NCBI GenBank assembly: GCA_026770575.1
Contig: MU657257.1
Location: 52,565-63,908, forward strand
Length of the DNA: 11,344 nt
Direction: 5' to 3'
DNA from: Pelagophyceae sp. CCMP2097
Taxonomy: Eukaryota; Sar; Pelagophyceae
Part shown: one piece after another, positions 1-8,096 of the stretch
Layout of the letters: every line of letters begins with the position of its first letter
Numbering within the stretch: the first letter of the stretch is position 1
Translations under genes and position numbers: made by a program
The notes under the pieces: generated by a model
Told to the model about the DNA's origin: nothing
Databases searched by the model: none
What the model saw: only the letters and a program-made list of their open reading frames with translations

Positions 1-626
1 CCCTGGCAAACAAACGTAATCCAGTTCTGAACTTGTTCAAAAAAAGTGAATTCTCCCTACAAGGGGTATCGGCGATAAAGCCGATCTCAAGTGACGCAAG
101 TTTGTGCCTCCCAGAGGCCGCCTGCGGGGGTGGGCGTGGTCGCTATGGGCCTCCCTGCCCCCCGGGGTGTCCACTACATGATCAGCCTCGAGGAGGGCGC
201 CTTGCAAGGGCGTGAACAAGCGTTTCCCCCAATATTTTGGACTTGATAAAATCTTTATTTGCCTCCTTACCTTGATTTTGACTTGATTTTGCCTCCGTAT
301 TGTGAAGGTTCGGGTCCGGCTGTCAACTGCAGGACCGCCCGGATCAAAAAACTGGCTATGTGACGGGGTGGGTCCATACGTACTGGGGTGGTATTTGACT
401 TGTCCCGTGCGAGTGCCGCGAGTGGCGCTTCAGACGAGCCAAAACAGACGTTCTGATTTTTAGTTTGAGCGTTTTTAACAAAAGATTTTTTTGGGCCATG
501 GCATTGCCGGACTCAGCGCGACGTCCTCTATGACTTCCAACAGGGCCAAACTCCAACCGACGAAAACTGCAGTTGACAGAAAGTCCTCAGCGTCATTAGC
601 GATACCCCTTGTAATGGCGCCTTTCG
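1..626. other. 5' intergenic stretch with no recognisable gene
   Basis: No reading frame here looks coding. Visible items are a perfect 6-bp hairpin at 68-85 (ATCGGC, loop GATAAA, GCCGAT) and an imperfect repeat of GACTTGAT...TTGCCTCC in a T-rich tract at 240-296. A strong-context ATG at 498 (GGCCATGGC) opens a frame of only 11 codons. The stretch probably includes the promoter and possibly a first exon of the following T1-kelch gene, but no splice pattern could be made to work. Confidence 0.4.
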
Positions 627-2260
627 AACACCGTGGCCGCCGCGCTCGAGGCCGTGCGACGCACGACCGCGGCGCAGATCGCCACGATCGACGCGCTCGA
701 GCACGCTTTCGATGCTGAGATGGTTAAAACACCGGCATGCGTGAGACATCCTCTCGATGAAACCCCATAGGCCCAGCTCGCGAGTGACCGCCGAGCGCTC
801 GAGGACGACCGCGCGGCCTTTGTCAAGGACACGGAGGACAAGGTCGCGCGCGACGAAGAGGAAAAGGCGCGCATTAAAGCAGCGGCGCCGCCGCCCGGCG
901 AGCTGGTTAAGCTCAATGTGGGTGGCGCGCGCTTCGAGAATCTGACCAAGGTCGAGGACTCGATGCTCGGGCGCATGTTCGGCCGCTGCGACGCGATGCT
1001 CCAGGCGGACCTTTCAGATAGGTCCATCTTCATCGACCGCGACGGCGAGCGGTTCCGACTCATCCTCGACTTCCTTCGCGACCTCGACGGCTCGCACACG
1101 CAGAGGGCGATCCGCGCGTTAGCCGAAGCCGCGCAAGAATCCATGACGAAGGAGTTGGACTACTTTGGCCTCGAGGTCGCAGTGTTCGGCGCGCAGCCAT
1201 GGATCGACGGCGCGACGTTCCGGCCGGGGCCGGAGATGGGCGATGCACGTGCTTATTGTGCTGTCGTGGCTGCTGGTGGGCGCGTCGTCGTGCTTGGCGA
1301 TCATGCAGGCGGGCCTGCTTTAGACTCGACGGAGCTGCTCGACATGATGGCCTTGATCCCTGGGCCGGACATGCTCACGACACGGTATGGCTGCGCAGCA
1401 ATCCAGATCGACGGAAATCGGGTGCTGGTGGTGGGTGGAATGAATGACGATGGTGACGATTTGAACACGACGGAGATCCTCCACCTCTCGACGCTCACGT
1501 TCACGCCCGGACCGAACATGCAATCGGCACGATACGGCTGCGCCGCCGTCGCACTCGACGCTCGCAGGATCCTCGTCGTTGGTGGCGTCGATAGCGAGTC
1601 CGAACTGTCGACTACCGAGATCTTCAGCCTCGACACGATGGCCTTCACGCAGGGGCCCACCATGGCCGCTACACGCATTGGCTGCGCGGCCGTCGAGCGA
1701 GCACCGCATCTTGGTGGTCGGCGGCAGTTCAGATTCAGGCAGTTTGATCACGACGGAGATCCTCGACGTCCGGACCATGGCGTTCCGGCCCATCGATGGG
1801 CTCGGCGCGCGATGGATGCACGGCCGTCTCTGTGGATGCGCAACACGTCCTCATCATCGGCGGGCAATCGTCATCAGCGGCGTTGCCCACGACCGAGCTC
1901 CTCGATGTGATGGCTTTCGAGCCCGGGCCGGCCATGCAGACTGCGCGCTACGGCTCTGCAGCCGTTCGACTCGACGTGACGAACGAACAGCCACGGTTCG
2001 TCGTCATCGGTGGAGAAACTCCGACGACGAGCGGCAGCGACGAGGGCGAGGAAGATGAGGAGATCATCTTCTTGTCAAGCACAGAAATCCTCCTCGCCGT
2101 CGAGCAGCACCGTGGCGCACCGGCGACGACGGTGACCCTTGGACGGGCCGTGGCCTCCTCTCCACGAGCATATTTAATGCATGCCTCGTTGCCAGTCGCG
2201 ACGTCCGCGGGGATCGGTCTGTTAAGTTTCAAGATATTTAAATACGACGGAGATTCTTGA
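627..2260 (+). pseudogene. Coiled-coil / KCTD-type T1 (BTB) / kelch-repeat protein, frame-broken
   Basis: The frame starting near 627 reads an alanine-rich helix (AALEAVRRTTAAQIATIDAL). It crosses a 48-nt intron (723-770) and continues as a charged coiled coil (LEDDRAAFVKDTEDKVARDE). From 900 comes a K-channel-type T1/BTB domain: ELVKLNVGGARFENL, then IFIDRDGERFRLILDFLRDL. Five or six kelch-like units of about 50 residues follow, each with TTEIL, F.PGP.M, ARYGCAAV and RILVVGG. The frame breaks twice: near 1693-1705 (after GCAAV) and near 1788-1796 (before the next GSAR). At both points about 5 nt are missing relative to sister units. The last frame has an acidic stretch and ends at TGA 2258-2260. 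KCTD domains oligomerise and often serve cullin-3 ligases, and kelch propellers bind substrates, so an intact relative could be a ubiquitin-ligase adaptor (inference). The start codon is unresolved: ATG 720-722 lies in frame, and TAA at 612 bounds the frame upstream. The alternative to a pseudogene is a live gene with assembly indels. Confidence 0.7.
723..770 (+). other. Probable 48-nt phase-0 intron in the T1-kelch gene
   Basis: The unspliced frame hits TAG at 768-770. Removing 723-770 (GTTAAA...CCCATAG) joins FDAEM directly to AQLASDRRALEDD in the same frame, giving a continuous coiled coil. An alternative donor, GTGAGA at 741, matches the donor consensus better and is also phase 0, but it would leave a 30-nt intron. 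The acceptor shape TAG|G is the same as in both introns of the thioredoxin-like gene at 6056-6644. Confidence 0.55.
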
Positions 2261-2440
2261 CGTCCGCGCCCGATTCGTCGATGGACTCGGCGTGCCATTG
2301 ATGCACGGCCGTGCCCGTTGTCGCTCAGCGCGTCGTCGTCTGTTACGGCGCTGCACTGGGCTCCTCATATACGGCAGGGCCCACGACCTCCATCTGGCGG
2401 CGCTGGAGCCCGCGCCCGGCCCTGCTGGAAGGGCGCGTTT
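2244..2440 (+). pseudogene. Decayed extra kelch unit downstream of the T1-kelch gene
   Basis: Positions 2244-2266 repeat 1750-1772 with 2 mismatches in 23 nt; they encode TTEILDV. Positions 2279-2312 repeat 1794-1827 with 4 mismatches in 34 nt. Further on, one frame gives CTAVPVVAQRVVV, which aligns with CTAVSVDAQHVLII of the fifth kelch unit, but stops and frame changes prevent a continuous product. The preceding frame reads through the first part and ends at TGA 2258-2260. This is best explained as a duplicated kelch unit that lost coding function. Confidence 0.65.
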
Positions 2441-2569
2441 GCGTGCACGGCCGCTCGGCACGACACCGCGGAACCACAACGGCCTACAATGGGACACGAA
2501 ACATGCACCATCCGAAGTGTATTCGTGATATTTCCAGTCCCCAGGGCGCGGGAGAAGGAGGGAGAAGCG

Positions 2570-2577
2570 TCCGTCGT
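2570..2577 (-). promoter_or_regulatory. Conserved element downstream of the H2B stem-loop
   Basis: On the minus strand this reads ACGACGGA, 8 nt after the stem-loop. The same octamer follows the H2A and H4 stem-loops at 8 and 9 nt, and ACACGGGA follows that of H3 at 9 nt. Its position matches the histone downstream element, which pairs with U7 snRNA in animals. Function here is inferred. Confidence 0.45.
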
Positions 2578-2585
2578 CGTTGGGT

Positions 2586-2601
2586 GGTGTTGTGAAACAC
2601 C
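2586..2601 (-). terminator. Histone mRNA 3' stem-loop of H2B
   Basis: On the minus strand: GGTGTT, loop TCAC, AACACC, followed by ACCCA. This is a perfect 6-bp stem with a 4-nt loop and the ACCCA-type 3' flank typical of replication-dependent histone mRNAs, bound in other organisms by SLBP and cleaved just downstream. It lies 86 nt after the H2B stop. Confidence 0.88.
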
Positions 2602-2687
2602 GGTTGGTTGTTGTGGTTGTTCGAGTCGCAGGACGCGCCACCGTCATTCTTTCCGACGATGCGCCGTGTGCCCAGCGGCGGAGCCGC

Positions 2688-3047
2688 TTAGGCAGTGCCT
2701 GCGCTGGTGAACTTGGTGACGGCCTTGGTACCCTCGGAAACGGCGTGCTTGGAGAGCTCGCCGGGGAGCATGAGGCGGACGGCCGTCTGGATCTCGCGCG
2801 ACGACATGGTCGCCTTCTTCGAGTAGCGGCCGAGCTTGGAGGCCTCGAGCGCGATGCGCTCGAAGATGTCGTTGATGAACGAGTTCATGATCGACATGCC
2901 CTTCTTCGAGATGCCCGTGTCCGGGTGGACCTGCTTCAGGACGCGGTAGATGTACGTCGAGTACGACTCGACGCGCTTCTTCTTCTTCTTGCCCTCGGCG
3001 GCCTTCTTCGGCGCCTTGGCGCTCTTCTTCGACGGGGTCTTGGCCAT
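2688..3047 (-). CDS. Histone H2B
   Basis: This 119-residue core histone pairs with H2A in the nucleosome. A lysine-rich tail (residues 1-25, with five lysines in a row at 20-24) leads into the histone fold: [40 protein letters not shown] and [20 protein letters not shown]. The C-terminal helix reads [10 protein letters not shown], keeping the lysine ubiquitinated in other eukaryotes, but it ends in TSAGTA instead of the usual YTSSK-like end. The first ATG after the promoter (CAT at 3045-3047) gives a canonical start; the frame stays open upstream only because the promoter lacks stops. There is no intron. The gene diverges from H2A across 380 bp and ends in a histone stem-loop, as expected of a replication-coupled gene. 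Confidence 0.97.
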   Translation of the reverse strand: MAKTPSKKSAKAPKKAAEGKKKKKRVESYSTYIYRVLKQVHPDTGISKKGMSIMNSFINDIFERIALEASKLGRYSKKATMSSREIQTAVRLMLPGELSKHAVSEGTKAVTKFTSAGTA

Positions 3048-3134
3048 GGTTGCGCTGGGGTGCTTCGAGGCGACGAGTGAATAGGAGTGATCGATGCGGT
3101 TGGAGCAGAAAAGTGTTTTTTGAACGAGGTTTGT

Positions 3135-3159
3135 GATTCCGAAGCGCAGCAGCCAATAT
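3135..3159 (+). repeat. 25-bp promoter direct repeat, copy 1
   Basis: It begins GATTCCG, continues AGCGCAGCAGCC and ends ATAT. It matches 3325-3349 at 23 of 25 positions in the same orientation. This copy lies about 90-110 bp upstream of the H2B ATG and includes a CCAAT box. It is a candidate cis-regulatory element. Confidence 0.6.
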
Positions 3160-3324
3160 ATTCCAACGGAACTCTTCGTGTTCGCGGTGTCTGGCGGGCC
3201 CTCGTGGCTGGGCGACTGCTCGGAGGCGCCCGGGGCGACCCAATCGCGATGCCGGAGCGTCATATTCAATACTCCTCCCAACGCAGCCTCGGCGTCGTCG
3301 ATTTCGAGTCCAACGGACGTCTCA

Positions 3325-3349
3325 GATTCCGGAGCGCAGCAGCCGATAT
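3325..3349 (+). repeat. 25-bp promoter direct repeat, copy 2
   Basis: It is identical to copy 1 except for two A-to-G changes, one of which turns CCAAT into CCGAT. It lies about 80-100 bp upstream of the H2A ATG, so each gene of the pair has one copy at a similar distance. Confidence 0.6.
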
Positions 3350-3427
3350 CGCATAGTGTTCTTAGACGTCGTTCCAAGCCCGACGAAGCCTCGCACTCCC
3401 GTCTCACCCAACACACACTTCGACACC

Positions 3428-3826
3428 ATGTCTGGCAAGGGCAAGGGCGGCCGCGGCAAGGGCAAGACGGGCGGCGAGAAGGCCACGTCCAGGGCCTCCA
3501 AGGCGGGCCTCCAGTTCCCCGTCGGCCGCATCGGCCGCTACCTCAAGCAGGGCAAGTACTGCACGCGCATCGGCGCCGGCGCGCCCGTGTACCTCGCCGC
3601 GGTCCTCGAGTACCTCTGCGCTGAGATCCTCGAGCTCGCCGGGAACGCGGCGCGCGACAACAAGAAGGCACGCATCGTGCCGCGCCACCTCCAGCTCGCC
3701 GTGCGCAACGACGAGGAACTGAACAAGCTCCTCGGCGGCGTCACCATCGCCTCGGGCGGCGTGCTCCCGAACATCCACGCCGTGCTCCTCCCGAAGAAGT
3801 CCAAGGGCAAGGAGTCGGAGGAGTAA
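3428..3826 (+). CDS. Histone H2A
   Basis: This 132-residue core histone dimerises with H2B. It starts [13 protein letters not shown] in the context CACCATG and carries the H2A signature [19 protein letters not shown]. The acidic-patch residues are present in [13 protein letters not shown] and NDEEL. The docking region [20 protein letters not shown] is also intact. The tail ends [10 protein letters not shown]: it has no SQ(E/D) phosphorylation motif, so it is not a typical H2A.X, although many unicellular eukaryotes use an SQ-bearing H2A as their main form. The gene has no intron, and a histone stem-loop lies 84 nt after the stop. It faces H3 tail-to-tail across about 800 bp. Confidence 0.97.
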   Translation: MSGKGKGGRGKGKTGGEKATSRASKAGLQFPVGRIGRYLKQGKYCTRIGAGAPVYLAAVLEYLCAEILELAGNAARDNKKARIVPRHLQLAVRNDEELNKLLGGVTIASGGVLPNIHAVLLPKKSKGKESEE

Positions 3827-3910
3827 ATCTGCTGCCCTGACGACGCTGCGGACCTTCCGAGACGGCGCGTTCCTTCCGAGGGGCGTTCCTCGCACAAAAC
3901 AACAACCACC

Positions 3911-3926
3911 GGTGTTTCTTAACACC
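3911..3926 (+). terminator. Histone mRNA 3' stem-loop of H2A
   Basis: GGTGTT, loop TCTT, AACACC, followed by ACCCC. The stem is identical to those of the other three histone genes here; only the loop and flanks vary. It lies 84 nt after the stop codon. Confidence 0.88.
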
Positions 3927-3934
3927 ACCCCAAA

Positions 3935-3942
3935 ACGACGGA
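3935..3942 (+). promoter_or_regulatory. Conserved element downstream of the H2A stem-loop
   Basis: ACGACGGA, 8 nt after the stem-loop, is identical to the octamers behind the H2B and H4 stem-loops. A purine-rich run (GGCGAAGAGGAG) follows, as in animal histone downstream elements. Confidence 0.45.
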
Positions 3943-4530
3943 CACGCGGCGAAGAGGAGCTCTTTGACTCGAGACCATTGTTGGCCGACGTGGAACGTCG
4001 AAGATTTGAGGATAGCAATGCGATTTTTGGAGTCCGGCCGTTCCAAACTGGACTGCGAGGCATTCCACGCCGTGCCCTCAACTCGTGGATGAGCCCTTCC
4101 TTGCTCTAACCCTCTAAGGAAGGCGGTCTCCTCACACCTCACGAGCTTGCCGTCTTTGGAAGAAACATATTTCTCGCCGTATTCCTTGCGACTGTTTCTC
4201 TAAAAAACGCACGGGTACTGGAACCGGCGCGTTTGAAGGTACTCTTCCACTCGAGTCCCAAGGATGGCAGTGAAAAGGCATGGTTGCGTGGACCCTGGGA
4301 TTATGTTAACCCCGTTTTGTGATTACAGGTTAAAATCTCGTTACTGGATCATGATGGTGGTCTTCGGCAACTGCAGCACGCCTTCTTCTCGGGATTATCG
4401 TTGCTTGCTCTTGTGATTAGAATCCCCCAACACTCCTGCTGTAATCCCCTGAAGCGTTTCCCAGGGTTTTCGTGCGCTCGCGAGTCGGCCAACGAATACC
4501 GTGCGAGCCAGTCGAATGCACCCATGTCGT
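3943..4530. other. Spacer between convergent H2A and H3 genes
   Basis: I see no gene in this 590-bp stretch. Its frames are short and unlike the histone genes in codon use, and the sequence is less GC-rich than the genes. I looked for tRNA and small RNA signals and found none. Confidence 0.5.
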
Positions 4531-4538
4531 TCCCGTGT
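4531..4538 (-). promoter_or_regulatory. Variant downstream element of the H3 stem-loop
   Basis: The minus strand reads ACACGGGA, 9 nt after the stem-loop, where the other three histone genes have ACGACGGA. It is the most diverged member of the set. Confidence 0.3.
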
Positions 4539-4547
4539 CTTTTGGGT

Positions 4548-4563
4548 GGTGTTGAGAAACACC
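4548..4563 (-). terminator. Histone mRNA 3' stem-loop of H3
   Basis: Minus strand: GGTGTT, loop TCTC, AACACC, followed by ACCCA. It lies 64 nt after the H3 stop and has the same stem as the other three genes. Confidence 0.88.
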
Positions 4564-4627
4564 GAATGGTTGGTTGATTGCGGTCGTCGACGGATCGTCT
4601 CCGGCCGCCAGGCGGAGCGAGGCGCAT

Positions 4628-5693
<1,066 letters not shown>

Positions 5694-5742
5694 GCGGCAT
5701 CCGCGCCTCTCTCGAGGGACGGCGGGCGCACCACCCACAACC

Positions 5743-5758
5743 GGTGTTTCACAACACC
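5743..5758 (+). terminator. Histone mRNA 3' stem-loop of H4
   Basis: GGTGTT, loop TCAC, AACACC, followed by ACCCA. It is identical in stem and loop to the H2B element. It lies 49 nt after the ancestral TAA but 152 nt after the premature TAG. Confidence 0.88.
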
Positions 5759-5767
5759 ACCCAAAGA

Positions 5768-5775
5768 ACGACGGA
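5768..5775 (+). promoter_or_regulatory. Conserved element downstream of the H4 stem-loop
   Basis: ACGACGGA, 9 nt after the stem-loop, preceded by a purine-rich AAAGA. It is identical to the octamers of H2A and H2B. Confidence 0.45.
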
Positions 5776-6055
5776 GTGACGACTTGAGTTGTGGGCCGCT
5801 CTCTAGAGGGGGTACAATCGATAGTGCCCTTTTTCTGGAACATTGCATTCGACGCCCGCGCGCTGGCGCGACGAGGTCCGCGACGCAGCCGAGAGTGCTG
5901 AAGAGTCACCGGACGTGCAGGTCGCCTTGGCCGGTCTCAGAAGACCCGGTCCCGGTCCCCGTATGGCACGTCGCGGCTGCCAGCGGGGTCCGCACCGAGG
6001 CTCGAGTCGCCCACGGCATGCACACGGAATGATTAGTCAGCAGTTGGAAGCGCCG
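5776..6055. other. Spacer between H4 and the thioredoxin-like gene
   Basis: This is a 280-bp stretch between the convergent H4 and thioredoxin-like genes. A + strand frame at 5850-5960 (RWRDEVRDAAESAEESPD) looks mildly coding but has no supporting start, splice site or homology, so no gene is called. Confidence 0.4.
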
Positions 6056-6644
6056 CTATCGCGCCGCCGCCGCTTTGACAAAGTACCCCTGCGCGTCCGT
6101 CGAGAGGCCGCGCGTCGCCTAGATCAAGAGTCGCAATCTGGCGACAGAGTTGCAACGGAGACAGCAGCCAAGAATTCACCTTGTGTGCGACCTTAACTAA
6201 CCGCGACAAGGGCGAAACGTCCCCCGCCATGAGCACCGTGTAGTCGTCGCTCCCTTCCACGCCAAAGAGCAGCACGGCCGGGATGCCGTGGTCCAGGACG
6301 CCGAGGCGGCGCGCGAGGTCGGAGCCGTCTTCAGCGTCGATGTTTACGCGCCGGGCTTCGAGGCGCGTGGCTTCGTCCACGAACCTTTGCCACGTCGGAG
6401 CAAAAGTCGCGCAATAGCCGCACATGCCCGAATAAAACTCCACGACGACGGCCCTGCGCGACGAAGAGACGAGATCCTAGATAGGGCCGCATTCAGGACG
6501 AGGACACGCGTAGACGAGGAACGCGCTTTAAAGAAGAACGCGCGCGGCCGAGAAACGCACTGTAAAGTCACTCTCCGACGCCAAATCCCCGCACAGCGCC
6601 GAGAGCGGCAGCAGCAGCGCGAGGACCGCGCGGACCAAGAGCAT
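6056..6644 (-). CDS. Secreted PDI-like thioredoxin-domain protein, three exons
   Basis: Exons on the minus strand are 6644-6561, 6476-6180 and 6118-6056; joined they give 147 residues. Exon 1 is a signal peptide (MLLVRAVLALLLPLSALCG) plus DLASESDFT. Exon 2 is a thioredoxin fold: DLVSSSRRAVVVEFYSGM, active site CGYC, FAPTW, then RRVNIDAEDG and the cis-proline loop HGIPAVLLFG. Exon 3 adds ATRGLSTDAQGYFVKAAAAR and a stop. The layout (S.FT.LV, VEFYS..CG.C..FAP.W) is that of protein disulfide isomerase domains, so the protein probably forms or rearranges disulfides in the secretory pathway. Only one domain is present, and there is no KDEL-type end, so it may be secreted or membrane-free in the ER. 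Both introns are phase 0 with GT-AG ends. Without splicing the domain loses its start and signal peptide. It converges on H4. Confidence 0.8.
6119..6179 (-). other. Intron 2 (61 nt) of the thioredoxin-like gene
   Basis: The minus strand reads GTGAAT...GATCTAG between AAG and GCG, phase 0. Unspliced, the frame stays open to 6033 but gives a tail unlike thioredoxins, so this intron is less certain than intron 1. Confidence 0.6.
6477..6560 (-). other. Intron 1 (84 nt) of the thioredoxin-like gene
   Basis: The minus strand reads GTGCGT...CTATCTAG, phase 0. It contains stops in the coding frame (including TAG at the acceptor) and separates a clear signal peptide from a clear thioredoxin domain. 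Joining gives SDFTDLVSSS, the usual PDI spacing. Confidence 0.8.
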
Positions 6645-7484
6645 CTCGCCGGTGGGCTTCTGGGGCGCCGCCCGGGCGTGTTTCTGGGGCGCCGATGCGA
6701 AGAACCCGCGGATCGACTGCCGCGAGCGCGCGTGAAAGCGTGCCGGGCGTGCGGGCGTGCGGGCGTGCGGGCGTGTTTTGGCGGAGGGCGAGTCTCACCG
6801 TCGGATCGGCGCGCACGGAGCGCTCTTCCAGATCTTCAAACCGGTTCAGAGTGGGTTCCGCACGTTCCGAGCCGCTTATTCCGTCGTTGCGTTCTTTTCA
6901 AATCTTTTCAAATCCAACATCAGAAGACTTCAAAAGTATTTTCCGACACGTCTCGTTTCGGCGACGGTGTTCTTGCGCGGTTGGCGCTGTGCGCCCGCCG
7001 CCTTTGCGTGGTCCGGTCCCTTTCGCGTGCGCCAAGTGCGCCGGCGCCTTATGGCGGCGCCCTTCTGGCGCTGGGTGAGATGGTAGCTTTCTTATTACGT
7101 AGTGTGTCATTCTGGGCTTCTCTCGGAAAGCTCTTCGGAAGATTGGACGATTCTCCGTGGGCATATTCCGGCGAGCCCGAAGGCGGCCCCGGCGCGGCCG
7201 AGGAACCGAGCGCGCACAATTCAGTGGCGCTGGGTGTCGGGGAGTGACTTTCTCGTGCTGCGTCGCGGCCGTGAGCGGGCGTGGCGTGGTGGTGGTGGTT
7301 GGGGCGTGGGTGTATCGTGGGTGGAGTCGTGCTTTCAATGTCGAGGTGCCGCGGCATCCTCCAAGGACGGTGGCGGCGGGGTGCCTAAGAAAGGGCGTCG
7401 GGGGGAAAAGCGTCGGGCGCGCAAGACTTTGGCTCTTTCTCGAAGAAGGCAAGAAAGAAGGGAAGAGACTCGCGCCTCTTTCAG
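6645..7484. other. 840-bp intergenic stretch
   Basis: This is the probable promoter of the thioredoxin-like gene and the 3' flank of the gene ending at 7485. It holds an 8-bp tandem repeat at 6739-6775 and a doubled TCTTTTCAAA at 6893-6912. Long open frames on both strands here have biased, low-complexity translations (runs of T, R, P) and are treated as chance products of GC-rich DNA. Confidence 0.4.
6739..6775 (+). repeat. Short tandem repeat, 8-bp unit
   Basis: The unit GGCGTGCG is present in three perfect copies at 6746-6769, with partial copies on both sides. It lies about 100 bp upstream of the thioredoxin-like start codon. It is probably a simple microsatellite. Confidence 0.75.
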
Positions 7485-8096
7485 CTATCGGTTTGCGGCC
7501 CACAGGATGTCGATGAAGTCCTGGTGCGCGTCTCGTCGTTGAAACGGCGGCGTCGAGTCCGCGGAGACCGTGCGGCACGCGGAATCGGGCGTCTGCGGGT
7601 AGACCAGCTTTGCCCCAAAGTACCGCGACAGCTTGTCGCCGCCTTTGGCGACGTCCGTCGGCGTCGTCGGCGCGGTGGGGGGCGAGGCTTTAGGGCCAAA
7701 GTCGAACGGGACGTCGTCCGAATCAGAGCGAGGTCTTTTCACGGCCGTCCGCGTCTGGAAGAGCGAGAGGCCCTGGTACGTGCTGCGCGGGGATTGGGCG
7801 GCCTTTTGTTGGGGTGGAGAATCCCAGTCGAAGGCGTAGTTTTTTGCGCATTGCTTGCTGTAAGCTTGGGAAGAGTACGCGTCCATCGAGACACACCGCG
7901 GCGGCCGCGATGCCGTCGAGGAGGCGTCGGGGCGCACTTGCTGCGATGCCGCTTGTATCATGGCCTCGCGTGGCGGCGGGGCGTGCTGCGGGAGCGGGTC
8001 GGATGCGACAGAGTTGGGCGCCGATGAGGTCTTTGTGATCTTGCGCCCCGGCGCCTCGAAGGAGGCGCCCCTGCGCGAGGCGCCGTCCGTCGCCAT
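7485..8096 (-). CDS. Unrecognised, mostly disordered 203-residue protein
   Basis: I do not recognise this protein. The start ATG has a strong context (GGCCATGGC). The sequence is rich in Ser, Pro, Ala, Thr and Gln and looks intrinsically disordered. It has several less biased islands: MDAYSSQAYSKQCAKNYAFD at about 71-90, KRPRSDSDDVPFDFGPK near the middle, GGDKLSRYFGAKLVYP, and a C-terminal DFIDILWAANR. KRPR next to SDSDD resembles a nuclear localisation signal beside a CK2-type acidic phosphosite. The short hydrophobic/aromatic islands in a disordered chain suggest linear motifs that bind partners, perhaps in nuclear or cell-cycle regulation, but this is inference. No signal peptide, membrane segment or fold is visible. 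It lies in the same orientation as the thioredoxin-like gene, 840 bp away. Confidence 0.6.
   Translation of the reverse strand: MATDGASRRGASFEAPGRKITKTSSAPNSVASDPLPQHAPPPREAMIQAASQQVRPDASSTASRPPRCVSMDAYSSQAYSKQCAKNYAFDWDSPPQQKAAQSPRSTYQGLSLFQTRTAVKRPRSDSDDVPFDFGPKASPPTAPTTPTDVAKGGDKLSRYFGAKLVYPQTPDSACRTVSADSTPPFQRRDAHQDFIDILWAANR

Larger units (their letters stand above)
3048..3427. promoter_or_regulatory. Shared divergent promoter of H2B and H2A
   Basis: This 380-bp spacer lies between two divergent start codons. It holds CCAAT boxes at 3153-3157 and 3240-3244, an AT-rich AATATATT at 3155-3162, and two copies of a 25-bp direct repeat (3135-3159 and 3325-3349). The location between co-regulated histone genes implies a bidirectional S-phase promoter. 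No transcription start could be fixed. Confidence 0.7.

Noticed and set aside
300..330. tRNA B-box-like GGTTCGGGTCC
   Set aside because: No T-arm pairing, no A box at a suitable distance and no cloverleaf could be drawn.
596..1144. 182-codon minus-strand frame
   Set aside because: It is a serine/arginine-rich shadow of the coiled-coil and T1 coding region.
2644..3243. 199-codon minus-strand frame over H2B
   Set aside because: It is the out-of-frame shadow of H2B; its translation is low-complexity Arg/His/Gly-rich.
3048..3416. Upstream in-frame extension of H2B
   Set aside because: H2B begins canonically at MAKTPSKK; the extension simply reads through the promoter, including its direct repeat.
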